The notes under the pieces are model-generated. The model did no database searches. It saw only the letters and a program-made list of their open reading frames with translations, and was not told where the DNA came from. Below are positions 34,119-43,439 of a stretch of 64,000 nucleotides of DNA, one piece after another (positions within the stretch are counted from its first letter, which is position 1; each line of letters begins with the position of its first letter). Position numbers and translations under genes: made by a program. The stretch is from Bradyrhizobium sp. B097 (GTDB taxonomy: Bacteria > Pseudomonadota > Alphaproteobacteria > Rhizobiales > Xanthobacteraceae), in assembly GCF_038957035.1 (NCBI RefSeq), contig NZ_CP152412.1:3654501-3718500 (forward strand), written 5' to 3'.

Positions 34119-35675
34119 TCATGCAGATGCCGCGTCAGGCTCTCCGAACCATCGCGCTGCGGCTTGAGCAGTCTCCTCCAGATCCTGCTCGATGTCTGTG
34201 GCCCAAGCCACAAACCCGTCGGGACGCACCAGCACCGCGCGCAAGCCCAGCCGATCCCCGGCATCGCTTGCGACATAGTTGATCCGGCCGCGCCAGCGAT
34301 CGGCCAGCGCGCGCTGGGGAGAGTGCGGATCAAAGTCGAGCAGCAGGCCGCGCCCATCTTTGAGCAGTTCGCCGAGCCTCATCCCGCTGGCGAGCTCGAA
34401 GTCGGGCGCGCTGCGGCCGACCAGCGGATGGCCGCCGCCAAGATCGTAGCGCAGCGAAACGCCCCACACGCGCTCGGCAAAATAGGTTGCGCCGTCTGAT
34501 GTCGCGATGAGATCGCGGATGATGGCTTCGAGCGCGCGCGAACTGCGGCTCGGCCGCATCAGCGCGACCTGGGCGCGCGACCAGTCGAGGATCTGCGCGC
34601 CCACCGGATGCCGTTCGCTGCAATAGCTGTCGAGCAGACCGGCCGGCGCGTCGCCGCGGATCGTGGCCGCGAGCTTCCAGCCGAGATTCATCGCATCGCC
34701 AAGCCCGAGGTTGAGCCCTTGGCCGCCCAGCGGAGAGTGGATGTGCGCGGCATCGCCGGCGAGCAGCACGCGTCCCCTCTGGTAAGCCGTCGCCTGACGG
34801 GCGCGATCCGTCCAGGTGGTGGCAAGCCGGAGCGCCGTCAACGTGACGTCGGTGCCGGAGACGCGGCGCAGCACCGCCTGCACATGCTCGCGCGTGACCT
34901 CTTGGGTGCGGTGGAAGGCGCCGCCGTCGAAATCGACCATCGCGATGGTGTAGGGCCGCGCGTAGCTATACATGCCGGTCGGCGTGTAGTGGCGGCCCGG
35001 GCGGAGCGTGTCCGGATCGGCGATCTCGACCTCGATCGAATAGCCGGTGAACTCGGGATCGGTGCCAACGAACTCAAAGCCGCCGGCCTTGCGCACAATG
35101 CTGCGGCCGCCGTCGCAACCGACCAGCCAGCGTCCGCGGAACGTCTCGCCGCCGGCGCGAACGATCACGCCGTCATCCCACTGATCGAACGCCTCGACGG
35201 CCGCGCCGCGCCGGATCTCGACACCCATCGCAATTGCGCGCGCGGCGAGCGCGGATTCGAGCGACCCCATGTCGACTGCCATGCTGGTGTCGGCCGGACC
35301 CGGCACGCGATACGGCCATTTCGCAGTGTCGATATCGTCGTGATAAAACTGGATGCCGGCGAAATGGCCCGCCGGGCGGCGCGGCTGCCGCATCCAATGC
35401 GCGCCGTTTGACGCATTGCTGCCCGCGCCATCATTCGCACGCGGGGGCGCTGCGATCTCGTCCAGCATCCCGCGACGATAGAGGGCCTCGATGCTGGGCG
35501 CCGAGAGGCCGCGCATGCCGAACGGCAGCCGCTTCAACGGCGATCGCGGGTCGGCGGCCTGCTCCAGCACCAGCACCGAGCGCCCTGCGAGCCGCAGCTC
35601 GCAGGCAAGCAGCAGGCCGACCGGGCCGGCGCCGGCAATCACGACATCATGGGGAAGGGGGTGGTGGTTGTGCAT
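34119..35675 (-). CDS. FAD-dependent aromatic monooxygenase (phenol/PHBH-type)
   Basis: A 518-residue group A flavin monooxygenase. The FAD dinucleotide motif is VVIAGAGPVGLLLACELRLA, the DG motif LVGCDGGRSIVRKAGG, and the second FAD motif LLAGDAAHIHSPLGGQGLNL. The C-terminal ~130 residues form a thioredoxin-like domain as in phenol and resorcinol hydroxylases and polyketide oxygenases. The start at 35675 has an AGGAG ribosome site. It is preceded by an unusual 39-bp inverted repeat at 35733-35771 that may be its control site. The substrate is unknown. Confidence 0.87.
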   Translation of the reverse strand: MHNHHPLPHDVVIAGAGPVGLLLACELRLAGRSVLVLEQAADPRSPLKRLPFGMRGLSAPSIEALYRRGMLDEIAAPPRANDGAGSNASNGAHWMRQPRRPAGHFAGIQFYHDDIDTAKWPYRVPGPADTSMAVDMGSLESALAARAIAMGVEIRRGAAVEAFDQWDDGVIVRAGGETFRGRWLVGCDGGRSIVRKAGGFEFVGTDPEFTGYSIEVEIADPDTLRPGRHYTPTGMYSYARPYTIAMVDFDGGAFHRTQEVTREHVQAVLRRVSGTDVTLTALRLATTWTDRARQATAYQRGRVLLAGDAAHIHSPLGGQGLNLGLGDAMNLGWKLAATIRGDAPAGLLDSYCSERHPVGAQILDWSRAQVALMRPSRSSRALEAIIRDLIATSDGATYFAERVWGVSLRYDLGGGHPLVGRSAPDFELASGMRLGELLKDGRGLLLDFDPHSPQRALADRWRGRINYVASDAGDRLGLRAVLVRPDGFVAWATDIEQDLEETAQAAARWFGEPDAASA

Positions 35676-35732
35676 GAACTGCTCCTGTGTCGAGGTTCGA
35701 CCGGAGCGGTTCGTCGGGTTGAGAACCACACG

Positions 35733-35771
35733 GACGAACAATGGACGCTTCGATAGCGTCCGGTGTTCGTC
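35733..35771. promoter_or_regulatory. 39-bp two-part inverted repeat upstream of the monooxygenase
   Basis: Nested arms GACGAACA/TGTTCGTC and GGACGCT/AGCGTCC form a nearly perfect inverted repeat around the loop TCGAT, with two unpaired bases between the arms on each side. It lies about 60 bp before the monooxygenase start. It is likely a regulator site or a leader hairpin. A second weaker repeat (GACTTGG/CCAAGTC) lies at 35839-35862. Confidence 0.55.
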
Positions 35772-35930
35772 GTGGGGATCTCATGCACGCAGCAGGAGGC
35801 CAGAGCTTTCGCTACCGAAGGGACTTCGATTTCGAAAGGACTTGGGCTTACCAAACCAAGTCTGCCTTTTCCGACACGGGCGATATAGCGGCATCGCGAC
35901 AGCTCCGCAACGGCGATCCGTGCGTGCAAG

Positions 35931-36890
35931 TTATGGGAACAACGCAGGGCCGCGATGTCCCGGTGCGGCCGCATCGGCGTTATCAGGACCGCCGACGCGG
36001 CGGGAGCCCGGGCGCGGCGCGAGATTGTCCGGCGTCTTGATGTTGCTGGCGAGGCCGGCTGCCTCGAAGGCCTTGATCAGCCACCAGCCGAGATCGATCT
36101 GGCCCGGCAGCAGCCCGAGCTTGGCGGAGCCGGGATAGGCATGGTGATTGTTGTGCCAGCTCTCGCCCATGCTGATCAGCCCGGCGATGCTGACATTGTA
36201 GCCCTGGGCTGCAACGCCTTCGATGACCCAGGTCTGTCCGCCCTTGCGATGCGAGTAATGACCGATCAGCCAGTGCCCGGTGACGCAGACGGCGACCCGG
36301 ACGCAGATGCCCCAGACCGGCCAGCTCCACGAGCCGATCGCAAAAAACAGGATCGCCCACGGCAACTGCTGCCACATCCAGGTGCGCTCGACGAAGGCGT
36401 AGAAGCGGTCGTCGGCGAGCCGGGGCTCGAGCCGGAAAACCGGCGGGTGCGTCAGCACCAGCGTGCAGTGCAGTTGCCACCAGGCGTCGCGCCAGAAGCC
36501 GGCGGCGTGGCGGGAGTAGGCGTGGCACGCCGCCTGGCGCTGCGCCCAGTCACGGAAATCGTGTAGCCGCACCATGCCGTAGGGGCCGGCCATTCCGACC
36601 AGCGTGCCGAGATAGACGCAGAGCCGTTCGAGCCATAGCGGGCAGTCGAAGCTCGCATGGATCAGGCGGCGGTGCATGCCGACCGAATGCCCGAAGCACA
36701 GCGTGATCGCGCTGGTCACGATGAACAGCGCGAACGCGCTCCACGAGAACAGCAGCGGCCCGAACACGATCGCAACCGCGGTCATGCTGCCAAGCCATAA
36801 CGACTTCACCGGCGCCCATCGCACGCGCCCGTCGAGCGGGTCGGTGCTGTCGTCCGCGAAGATGCGTTCGGACCCGGGATGCAGCTTCAT
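35931..36890 (-). CDS. Acyl-lipid/acyl-CoA desaturase-like membrane enzyme
   Basis: A 319-residue di-iron fatty acid desaturase relative. Histidine boxes are seen at GHSVGMHRRLIH (residues ~67-78) and at ESWHNNHHAYPGS (HxxHH) near residue 270. The middle box is altered, reading RLHDFRDWAQRQAACH instead of HRxHH, a pattern typical of one bacterial subgroup. Four hydrophobic segments flank the boxes. It probably introduces a double bond into membrane acyl chains. It is a single gene convergent to nothing and divergent from the MBL gene. Confidence 0.84.
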   Translation of the reverse strand: MKLHPGSERIFADDSTDPLDGRVRWAPVKSLWLGSMTAVAIVFGPLLFSWSAFALFIVTSAITLCFGHSVGMHRRLIHASFDCPLWLERLCVYLGTLVGMAGPYGMVRLHDFRDWAQRQAACHAYSRHAAGFWRDAWWQLHCTLVLTHPPVFRLEPRLADDRFYAFVERTWMWQQLPWAILFFAIGSWSWPVWGICVRVAVCVTGHWLIGHYSHRKGGQTWVIEGVAAQGYNVSIAGLISMGESWHNNHHAYPGSAKLGLLPGQIDLGWWLIKAFEAAGLASNIKTPDNLAPRPGSRRVGGPDNADAAAPGHRGPALFP

Positions 36891-37063
36891 TCCGTAACCT
36901 GAAATTGTAACGCAGGTTTGGATGGAGCGGCCGTTGCTGTCAATCCGCCGCGCACGTCCGTCATGTCGCAGTCCGCATTGGCATCTCCGGCCGCTTCACC
37001 TAGCCTGTCGTGGCTGAGTCAGCTCATCGGCTTAGTAAGCGCTTGGGGCGGAGACGTTCGATC

Positions 37064-38026
37064 ATGCGACTGAAATTCTGGTTTGCACTCGTTGTGGCGA
37101 TCCTCGCCGGCGCTGGCATGGCACGCGCCGCTGAGATGCGGGTCACCTTGCTCGGCACGGGCACGCCGACGCCGCGGCTCTCGAGCTTCAGCGCCGCGAC
37201 GCTGGTGGAGGCGGGGCCCGAGAAGCTGATGTTCGATTTCGGACGCGGCTCGACGATCCGCCTGTTCCAGAAGAAGATCCCGATCGGTGCGATCACCGCG
37301 CACTTCATCACCCATCTGCACTCCGACCACATCGTGGGCCTTCCCGACATGTGGCTGACGGGATGGATCGGCACGCCGTTCGGCTCGCGCAAGACGCCGA
37401 TGGTGATCTTCGGGCCGAAGGGCACGGTGGCGATGACCGAAAATCTCACCAAGGCGTTCGCCGAGGACATCCGCATCCGGATCGATGATGAGAATTATCC
37501 GCCTTCCGGCGTTGCGTTCGCGGCGAAGGACATCGAGCCGGGTCCGGTCTACGAGAACAACGGCGTCAAGGTCACCGCGATCGAGGTCAATCACGGCGAC
37601 AAGATCAAGCCGTCGTTCGGATATGTCGTCGAGTATGACGGCAAGAAGGTGGTGCTGTCGGGCGACACCAAGCCGGACCAGCGGGTGGCGAAGGCGGCCG
37701 AGGGCGCGGATCTCTTGATCCACGAGGTCGCGGTCATCGATCCCGACCTGTTCAAGGCCTATCCGAATTATCGGGCGATCGAGAACCATCACACCTCGCC
37801 GGAAGAGGCCGGCAAGATCTTCGCGCAGGCCAAGCCGAAGCTTGCGGTCTACTCGCACATCGTGTTCGCGAGCCAGCCGCCGACGCAGGACGTGCCGGAG
37901 GACGCGCTGCTGAAGCGGACGCGCACGACCTATCAGGGACCGCTGGTGATCGGGCACGACCTGATGTCGTTCGTGATCTCCGACAAGGTCGAGGCGTTCG
38001 CGCCCGACGGCACCGCGATGAAGTGA
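37064..38026 (+). CDS. Exported metallo-beta-lactamase-fold hydrolase
   Basis: A 320-residue protein with a signal peptide (residues 1-23, cleavage near ARAAE) and an MBL domain. The first metal motif THLHSDHIVG has the HxHxDH pattern (His84, His86, Asp88, His89); later ligands lie in LSGDTKPD and NHHTSPEEAG. The early GTGTPTPR motif is like ribonuclease Z/arylsulfatase-type MBL proteins, but secretion argues against tRNA processing. The start is chosen for the signal peptide. Substrate unknown. Confidence 0.86.
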   Translation: MRLKFWFALVVAILAGAGMARAAEMRVTLLGTGTPTPRLSSFSAATLVEAGPEKLMFDFGRGSTIRLFQKKIPIGAITAHFITHLHSDHIVGLPDMWLTGWIGTPFGSRKTPMVIFGPKGTVAMTENLTKAFAEDIRIRIDDENYPPSGVAFAAKDIEPGPVYENNGVKVTAIEVNHGDKIKPSFGYVVEYDGKKVVLSGDTKPDQRVAKAAEGADLLIHEVAVIDPDLFKAYPNYRAIENHHTSPEEAGKIFAQAKPKLAVYSHIVFASQPPTQDVPEDALLKRTRTTYQGPLVIGHDLMSFVISDKVEAFAPDGTAMK

Positions 38027-38052
38027 CGATCCATGCGAAGCGGCGCGGCGGG

Positions 38053-38580
38053 TTACTTGGCTTCGGCGTCCATGGCCGGTTCGGCCGGCACCGCCGGTGG
38101 CTCAACAGTCACGGCCTTTAGCACCTTGCGTTTCGCCGCGCGGATCTCGAGTTGCAACGGCGGCTGATAGGACCCGCTTGGCGGCTCGAACACGAAGGCG
38201 TGGTGCCCATCGCCCTTGTTGAGCTTGAGAAGATCCTTGCGGAATTGATCGGCGACGACCTCGGCTACGTGATCGCCGTTGAAATAGATATCGATCGTGA
38301 CCCGCTTGTCGGGATGCCGGTCGTACAGGGCCCAGCCGGCAATCCGTTTTTCGTTGAAGACGTCGACATGGCCGGTGACCTCGCCTGACAGGCTTTCGAT
38401 GCCGGCCTCGATCACCTCGAGGTCGCTCTTGTAGATCGATCGCGTCACGTCGAAGCTGAAATGCGCGGTGTCGACACATTGGTCGAGCAGGTTCTGCCGA
38501 TGTTCCTTCATTCGTTGCAGCGTGTCCAGCTCGCCCAGCTTGACGTACATGCCAACGATGCCTTCGATACCAGGATTCAT
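38053..38580 (-). CDS. Hypothetical protein with glycosyltransferase-associated beta domain
   Basis: A 175-residue soluble protein. Residues ~65-150 (GHVDVFNEKRIAGWALYDRH onward, then DQFRKDLLKLNKGDGHHAFV) match a beta-sandwich module often found attached to bacterial glycosyltransferases, recognised by GWA and GDG-H-F. The first ~60 residues are helical. Here the module stands without a transferase. It ends 27 bases from the convergent MBL gene. Function unknown. Confidence 0.72.
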   Translation of the reverse strand: MNPGIEGIVGMYVKLGELDTLQRMKEHRQNLLDQCVDTAHFSFDVTRSIYKSDLEVIEAGIESLSGEVTGHVDVFNEKRIAGWALYDRHPDKRVTIDIYFNGDHVAEVVADQFRKDLLKLNKGDGHHAFVFEPPSGSYQPPLQLEIRAAKRKVLKAVTVEPPAVPAEPAMDAEAK

Positions 38581-38815
38581 GGTGTCGTTCCCCGCAATGC
38601 TACAAGCCTATTGGCCCTCAGTTGCGTTCACAATCAACGGTTCTTTGCGATGCTTCCTTGCGGAAGGATACTCCTGTCAAGACCTGAAGCGCGTCGTCCC
38701 GCCAGGGTCTGTCATGGAGGCCTTCATGACAGGCGTTCATGACATCCCGATCGTCCTGACCTAAAGTCGGTGCGGCCGGACCCGGCCCAATGGGAAGGAC
38801 AGGGAGAGCGAACCG

Positions 38816-39967
38816 ATGGAGCAGATCCGCGTCTGCACGCATGACGGACCTGGAGCCAAGCCTGTAATCCGGACCGTGCCATGGCCGGATGTCGGCAAAA
38901 AGGCGGCCTTGATCAAGGTCGGCGCCTGCGGAGTTTGTGGAACCGATCTGCACATCCTGAAGGGACACTGGCCGAAGCCGCTGCCATGGCCGTTCACGCT
39001 CGGCCACGAGCTCGGCGGCGTGATCGTCGAATGCGGTGCGGAGTTCACCGAAGACTTCATGAGCAAGCCGCTGCAGGTGGGATCGAAGGTGATGATCCCG
39101 CCGTTGATGCCGTGCGGCCGCTGCTATTACTGCGTCCATTATCCCGAGAGCGCCAACAAGTGCCTGACGCCGGTGTACTACGGCCGCTATCTCGGCTTCG
39201 ACAAGGCGCCGCACATGTGGGGCGGCTGGGCCGAATATGTCTATGTCGATCTCGACATGCTGCCCGGCACCAAGATCTACAAATTGCCTGACGACATGTC
39301 GCTGCGGCTCGGTGCACTCTCGGAGCCGTTGACCTCCTGCATTCGCGCCTTCAACCGCGCCACCCGCGCCGGCGGCTTCAGCTGGGGCGACACGGTGGTG
39401 ATCCAGGGCTCCGGGCCGATCGGCATCCTCGCGGTCGCGGCCGCGCAGGAGATGGGAGCGGGGCGCGTGATCTGCGTCGGCGCGCCGGAGGTGCCGCGGC
39501 TGGCGCTGGCACGCAAGTTCGGCGCCGAGGCGACGGTCGATATCGAGCAGCTCAAGACGCCGGAGCAGCGCATCAAGGCGGTGCGCGATATCGTCGGCGG
39601 CTTCGGCGCCGACTTCGTGATGGATTGCTCGGGCCATCCGACCGCCGGCCCCGAAGGCATCGAGATGCTGCGCGACGGCGGCACCTATGTCGAGATGGGC
39701 CAGTTCACCGACGCCGGCTCGATCAATACTTCGTGGCACCGCATCTGCACCAAGGACCTCAATGTGCTCGGCTCCTGGGGCTTTACCGGCAACGACCTGC
39801 CGCTCGGCGTCGACATGCTCTACCGCACGCGCAACAAATACCCGTGGCTCGACATGCAGACGATCTATCCGTTCACCGAGGACGGCATCGCACGCGCGGT
39901 GGCGGACGCGATGGCGATGAAGACGGTGAAGTCAACCATCGTGCCGTGGCCGGAGCTGCTCGAATGA
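38816..39967 (+). CDS. Zinc-dependent alcohol dehydrogenase (MDR)
   Basis: A 383-residue medium-chain dehydrogenase. Catalytic zinc ligands are in ACGVCGTDLH and LGHELGG; the structural zinc Cys cluster is PCGRCYYCVHYP with a fourth Cys in NKCL. The Rossmann motif is VIQGSGPIGILAVA near residue 200. An N-terminal ATG has upstream GGGAAGGACAGGG. It is followed by the patatin-like gene 122 bases later on the same strand. The alcohol or polyol substrate is not visible. Confidence 0.87.
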   Translation: MEQIRVCTHDGPGAKPVIRTVPWPDVGKKAALIKVGACGVCGTDLHILKGHWPKPLPWPFTLGHELGGVIVECGAEFTEDFMSKPLQVGSKVMIPPLMPCGRCYYCVHYPESANKCLTPVYYGRYLGFDKAPHMWGGWAEYVYVDLDMLPGTKIYKLPDDMSLRLGALSEPLTSCIRAFNRATRAGGFSWGDTVVIQGSGPIGILAVAAAQEMGAGRVICVGAPEVPRLALARKFGAEATVDIEQLKTPEQRIKAVRDIVGGFGADFVMDCSGHPTAGPEGIEMLRDGGTYVEMGQFTDAGSINTSWHRICTKDLNVLGSWGFTGNDLPLGVDMLYRTRNKYPWLDMQTIYPFTEDGIARAVADAMAMKTVKSTIVPWPELLE

Positions 39968-40089
39968 GGCAGGCCAATGGAAGCCTCGCTATTCCTGTTG
40001 CAGTGCTCCCAAGAAATGCTGGCCGGGGCGCCGCCGGGGGCGGCCTGATATCGCTCGCCGGGACGGCGGCCCGGCGCTAACATCCGCGC

Positions 40090-42027
40090 ATGCAATCGAA
40101 CCGTGTGCCGCCGAGCGCAACGTTTGCGTGGGGAAACCTGTCCGAGGACTTCGCGCTGTTCCGTACGCTCAGCCCTGAGCAGCGGCGGATCGCCTTTGGC
40201 GCGATGACCCGGCGCGACCTGGTGCGTGGAGAGCTGCTGGTGGAGCAGGGCGGCGCCTCGGACGCATTGTTCCTGGTGCTGCACGGCGCGCTCGCGGTGC
40301 ATCGGACCGATCATCCCGAGCCGATTGCGGAGCTTCGCGCCGGCGAACTGGTCGGTGAGATCGGCTTCTTCGCCAACATCCCGCGCACGGCCAACGTGAT
40401 CGCGATCCGCGATTCCAGCGTGCTGGTGTTGACGCGGGCGGCCTATGCGAGGCTTGTCCAGGAAGCGCCCGGCATCGTCGAGGCGCTGCTTGCCGCGCTC
40501 GCACAGCGCTTTGCCATCCAGACCGCGCGCCTGTTGCCCGTCCGGGCGTCACCAAAGGCGCGCACCGTCGCGCTGATTGCGGGCGGACGGGAGCCGGTGC
40601 CGCCTGCCTTTGAACGGAGGTTGCGCGAAGGCCTTGCCGCAGCAGGCGCCGAGATCGTCGATCTCGCGCGCGTTCAGGCGATGTTTCCCGGCCGCGCGCT
40701 GGACTCGTCCGAGGTCGCCGACTGGCTCAACCAGATCGAGTACGACGCGCCGCTGGTGGCTTATTTCGGTGGTGCGGAAGCATCCGAATGGGCGCGCAAG
40801 ACCATTCGCCAGGCCGACCTCGTCGTGCTCGCCTGCCGCGGTGATGCTCCGCCGCCGGTTCTCACCGAGATCGAGAGCTTCGCGTGCGGGGTGCATCCGG
40901 CGTCGGCGCGGCGCCTGGTTCGTGTTCATGATATCAGGCAACACGAGGTCAGCGGCACCGCGGCCTGGCTGGCGCGGCTGCCTTGCTTCATGCATCACCA
41001 TGTCGCGCTCGAGGACCAGATCGATATCGAGAGCCTGGTGCGCTTCCTGTGCGGTCGCGCCGTCGGGTTTGTCGCCGGCGGCGGCGGCAGCCTCGGCACC
41101 GCGCATGTCGGCATCTACAAGGCGTTTCGCGAGCGCGGCACGATGTTCGACATCTTTGTCGGCACCAGCGTCGGTTCGGCGATGGCGGCGGGCTTTGCCA
41201 AGAACTACGACGCCGAGCATCTCGAGCGCGGCACCCATGAGATCTTCGTCTCCAGCCGCAGCTTCCGCCGCCCGACCTGGCCGCGCTACGCGCTGCTCGA
41301 CCACAAGGCCTTCGATCGGGCGCTTGCCGATCAGTACGGCGACAACTGCCGGATCGAGGATTGCTGGCGGCCGTTCGCGGCGGTCGCGACCAATCTGTCG
41401 ACGCACAGTCTCGAATTGATCAGGACCGGCCTGCTCTGGCAGGCGGTGCGGGCATCGAGCGCCATCCCCGGCCTGCTGCCGCCGTTCTACACCCGTGATG
41501 GCCTGATGCTGGTCGACGGATGCCTCGTCGACAACGTTCCGCTGGCGCAAATGCACCAGCTGAAGAGCGGGCCGAATCTGGTGGTGCATTTCGGCGAGCC
41601 GGCGACCGAGATGTTCGACGTCGACTATGCCGCGCTGCCGGGAAGGTTCGAACTGCTCGCGTCGCTGCTGACGCCATTCCGGCGGAAGGCGCTTCCATCA
41701 GCGCCGAGCGCCGTCAATGTGTTGTGGCGAAGCCTCGTCGCGCACCAGCGCTACGATACGCTGCCGACCACGCCACTCGACCTGGTGATGCGCCCGCCGA
41801 CGCCCGATGGCGTCGACGTCACCGATTTCGATCGCCATCAGGAAATCTTCGAATCCTCGTACCGCTGGGCGCGGGAGACCATTGCCGCCTCGGAGGCGGC
41901 GCATAATCCGGCCATTGCTGCCATCGTCGCGTCAGCCAAGGGTGCGGACTCGGCCGCGGACAAGAGCGCAGATCAGACGACGACAGCGACAGCGCCGGTT
42001 TCCCAACAGGCCCGCGTCGTCGGCTGA
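40090..42027 (+). CDS. Cyclic-nucleotide-binding domain/patatin phospholipase fusion
   Basis: A 645-residue protein of the NTE-like class. Residues ~20-140 form a cyclic-nucleotide-binding domain with the phosphate-binding cassette GELVGEIGFFANIPRTANVI. Residues ~325-490 form a patatin domain with the glycine-rich oxyanion motif GGGGSLGTAHVGI, nucleophile Ser360 in GTSVG and the dyad Asp476 in VDGCLVDN. The central ~170 residues are unassigned. The combination suggests a phospholipase or lysophospholipase switched by cAMP or cGMP. It lies in a same-strand run with the amidohydrolase gene after it. Confidence 0.88.
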   Translation: MQSNRVPPSATFAWGNLSEDFALFRTLSPEQRRIAFGAMTRRDLVRGELLVEQGGASDALFLVLHGALAVHRTDHPEPIAELRAGELVGEIGFFANIPRTANVIAIRDSSVLVLTRAAYARLVQEAPGIVEALLAALAQRFAIQTARLLPVRASPKARTVALIAGGREPVPPAFERRLREGLAAAGAEIVDLARVQAMFPGRALDSSEVADWLNQIEYDAPLVAYFGGAEASEWARKTIRQADLVVLACRGDAPPPVLTEIESFACGVHPASARRLVRVHDIRQHEVSGTAAWLARLPCFMHHHVALEDQIDIESLVRFLCGRAVGFVAGGGGSLGTAHVGIYKAFRERGTMFDIFVGTSVGSAMAAGFAKNYDAEHLERGTHEIFVSSRSFRRPTWPRYALLDHKAFDRALADQYGDNCRIEDCWRPFAAVATNLSTHSLELIRTGLLWQAVRASSAIPGLLPPFYTRDGLMLVDGCLVDNVPLAQMHQLKSGPNLVVHFGEPATEMFDVDYAALPGRFELLASLLTPFRRKALPSAPSAVNVLWRSLVAHQRYDTLPTTPLDLVMRPPTPDGVDVTDFDRHQEIFESSYRWARETIAASEAAHNPAIAAIVASAKGADSAADKSADQTTTATAPVSQQARVVG

Positions 42028-42086
42028 GCCGCTTGCGGGCGGCGGCGAACTCGACCATCGTGCCGGACAGAAATCCGGAGATGATG

Positions 42087-43226
42087 ATGCCTTTCGATTT
42101 GATTCTGCGCGGCGGACGGGTGATCGACCCGTCGCAAAAGCTCGATGCGGTGACGGATGTCGCCTTTGCCGGCGGCAAGGTCGCGGCGGTCGGCCGGGAG
42201 CTGAAGGCCGATCCCGCAACCGAGGTCCGCGATGTCTCCGGGCTGATCGTCTCGCCGGGGATCATCGACCTGCACACCCATGTCTATTGGGGCGGCACCT
42301 CGCTCGGCATCGACGCGGAGGAGTTTTGCCGCAGCTCCGGCGTCACCACCTCGGTCGATACCGGCAGCGCCGGCCCCGGTAATTTCGCGGGCTTCCGCAA
42401 GCATGTGATCGAGCCGAGCCAGGTCCGCATCCTCGCCTATCTGCATGTCTCGCATGCCGGCATCTTCGGCTTCTCCGATCGCGTGATGGTCGGCGAGAGC
42501 GAGGAGTTGCGGCTGATGAATCCGGTCGAGGCGGCGCGCGTGGCGGACGAGAACCGCGACCTCATCGTCGGCATCAAGGTGCGGGTCGGCCTGCACGCCT
42601 CGGGCACTTCGGGGCTGGTGCCGCTCGAGATCGCGCTCGAGGTTGCGGAGCAGGTCGGCATGCCCTTGATGGCGCATATCGATCACCCGCCGCCGAGCTA
42701 TGAGGAGGTGCTCGCGCGCCTGCGACCGGGCGATGTGCTGACCCATGCGTTCCGTCCGTTCCCCAACACGCCCGCGACCGCGCAGGGCACGGTGAAGAAG
42801 GTGGTGCTGGAGGCGCGCGAGCGCGGCGTGCTGTTCGACATCGGCCACGGCAAGGGCTCATTCGCCTTCAAGACCGCGCGCGCGATGCTCGCCAACGGCT
42901 TCTATCCCGACACCATCTCCTCCGACATCCATCAGCTCTGCATCGACGGTCCGGCCTTCGACCAGGTGACGACGATGTCGAAATTCCTCTGCATGGGGAT
43001 GTCGCTGCCGGACGTGATCGCCGCGTCCACCGTCAACGCCGCGATGGCGCTGAGGCGGCCGGAGCTTGGCAGCCTCAAGCCGGGCAGTGTCGGCGACGCC
43101 ACGCTGGTCTCGATCAGGGAAGGGCAGTTCGATTATGTCGACGTGGTCGGCGAACATCTGACGGGCGATCGCAAGATCGCATCCGAAGGCGTCGTGATCG
43201 GCGGACGCTGGTGGCATCCGAGGTAG
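42087..43226 (+). CDS. Metal-dependent amidohydrolase (dihydroorotase/aminoacylase-like)
   Basis: A 379-residue amidohydrolase-superfamily enzyme. Metal ligands are suggested by DLHTHVYWGG (residues ~60-69), a lysine in VGIKVRV, AHIDHPP, DIGHGKG and the aspartate in SSDIHQ. The N-terminal DLILRGGRVIDPSQ is usual for the composite beta-domain. Three ATG codons in a row start at 42081; the third (42087) has the best distance from GGAG. Neighbours are the patatin fusion upstream and an SDR downstream. A decayed copy of this gene's 3' end lies at 44290-44388. Confidence 0.85.
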   Translation: MPFDLILRGGRVIDPSQKLDAVTDVAFAGGKVAAVGRELKADPATEVRDVSGLIVSPGIIDLHTHVYWGGTSLGIDAEEFCRSSGVTTSVDTGSAGPGNFAGFRKHVIEPSQVRILAYLHVSHAGIFGFSDRVMVGESEELRLMNPVEAARVADENRDLIVGIKVRVGLHASGTSGLVPLEIALEVAEQVGMPLMAHIDHPPPSYEEVLARLRPGDVLTHAFRPFPNTPATAQGTVKKVVLEARERGVLFDIGHGKGSFAFKTARAMLANGFYPDTISSDIHQLCIDGPAFDQVTTMSKFLCMGMSLPDVIAASTVNAAMALRRPELGSLKPGSVGDATLVSIREGQFDYVDVVGEHLTGDRKIASEGVVIGGRWWHPR

Positions 43227-43325
43227 CGCGCGTCCTCACAAAGCCCGCGAGCGCTTTGCCTTCATAAAGGCGACATGGAAGCCGGTGTGAACAAATGCCG
43301 GCTAGGGGCCAATAGCGGACATCCC
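43175..43325 (+). repeat. Direct repeat, copy 1 (amidohydrolase 3' end and trailer)
   Basis: Copy 1 of a duplicated segment. The coding end 43182-43226 matches 44344-44388 at 42 of 45 bases, and the trailer 43266-43322 is clearly similar to 44427-44484. The two copies bracket the SDR gene. Confidence 0.75.
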
Positions 43326-43439
43326 GCACACTTTCCAATTGCTTGAAAGTGCGGTCATATGGCGCCCAGTGACACCTCGGACGTTTGACACTTGGCGTCT
43401 CGGGGCGAGGTTGTCCGCTTGCACGGGGGGAGAACGCGC

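Noticed and set aside
33233..34357. A 374-codon minus-strand frame overlapping the PilZ and monooxygenase genes
   Set aside because: Composition is Arg/Ala/Pro-rich without motifs, and it conflicts with two genes having clear domains.
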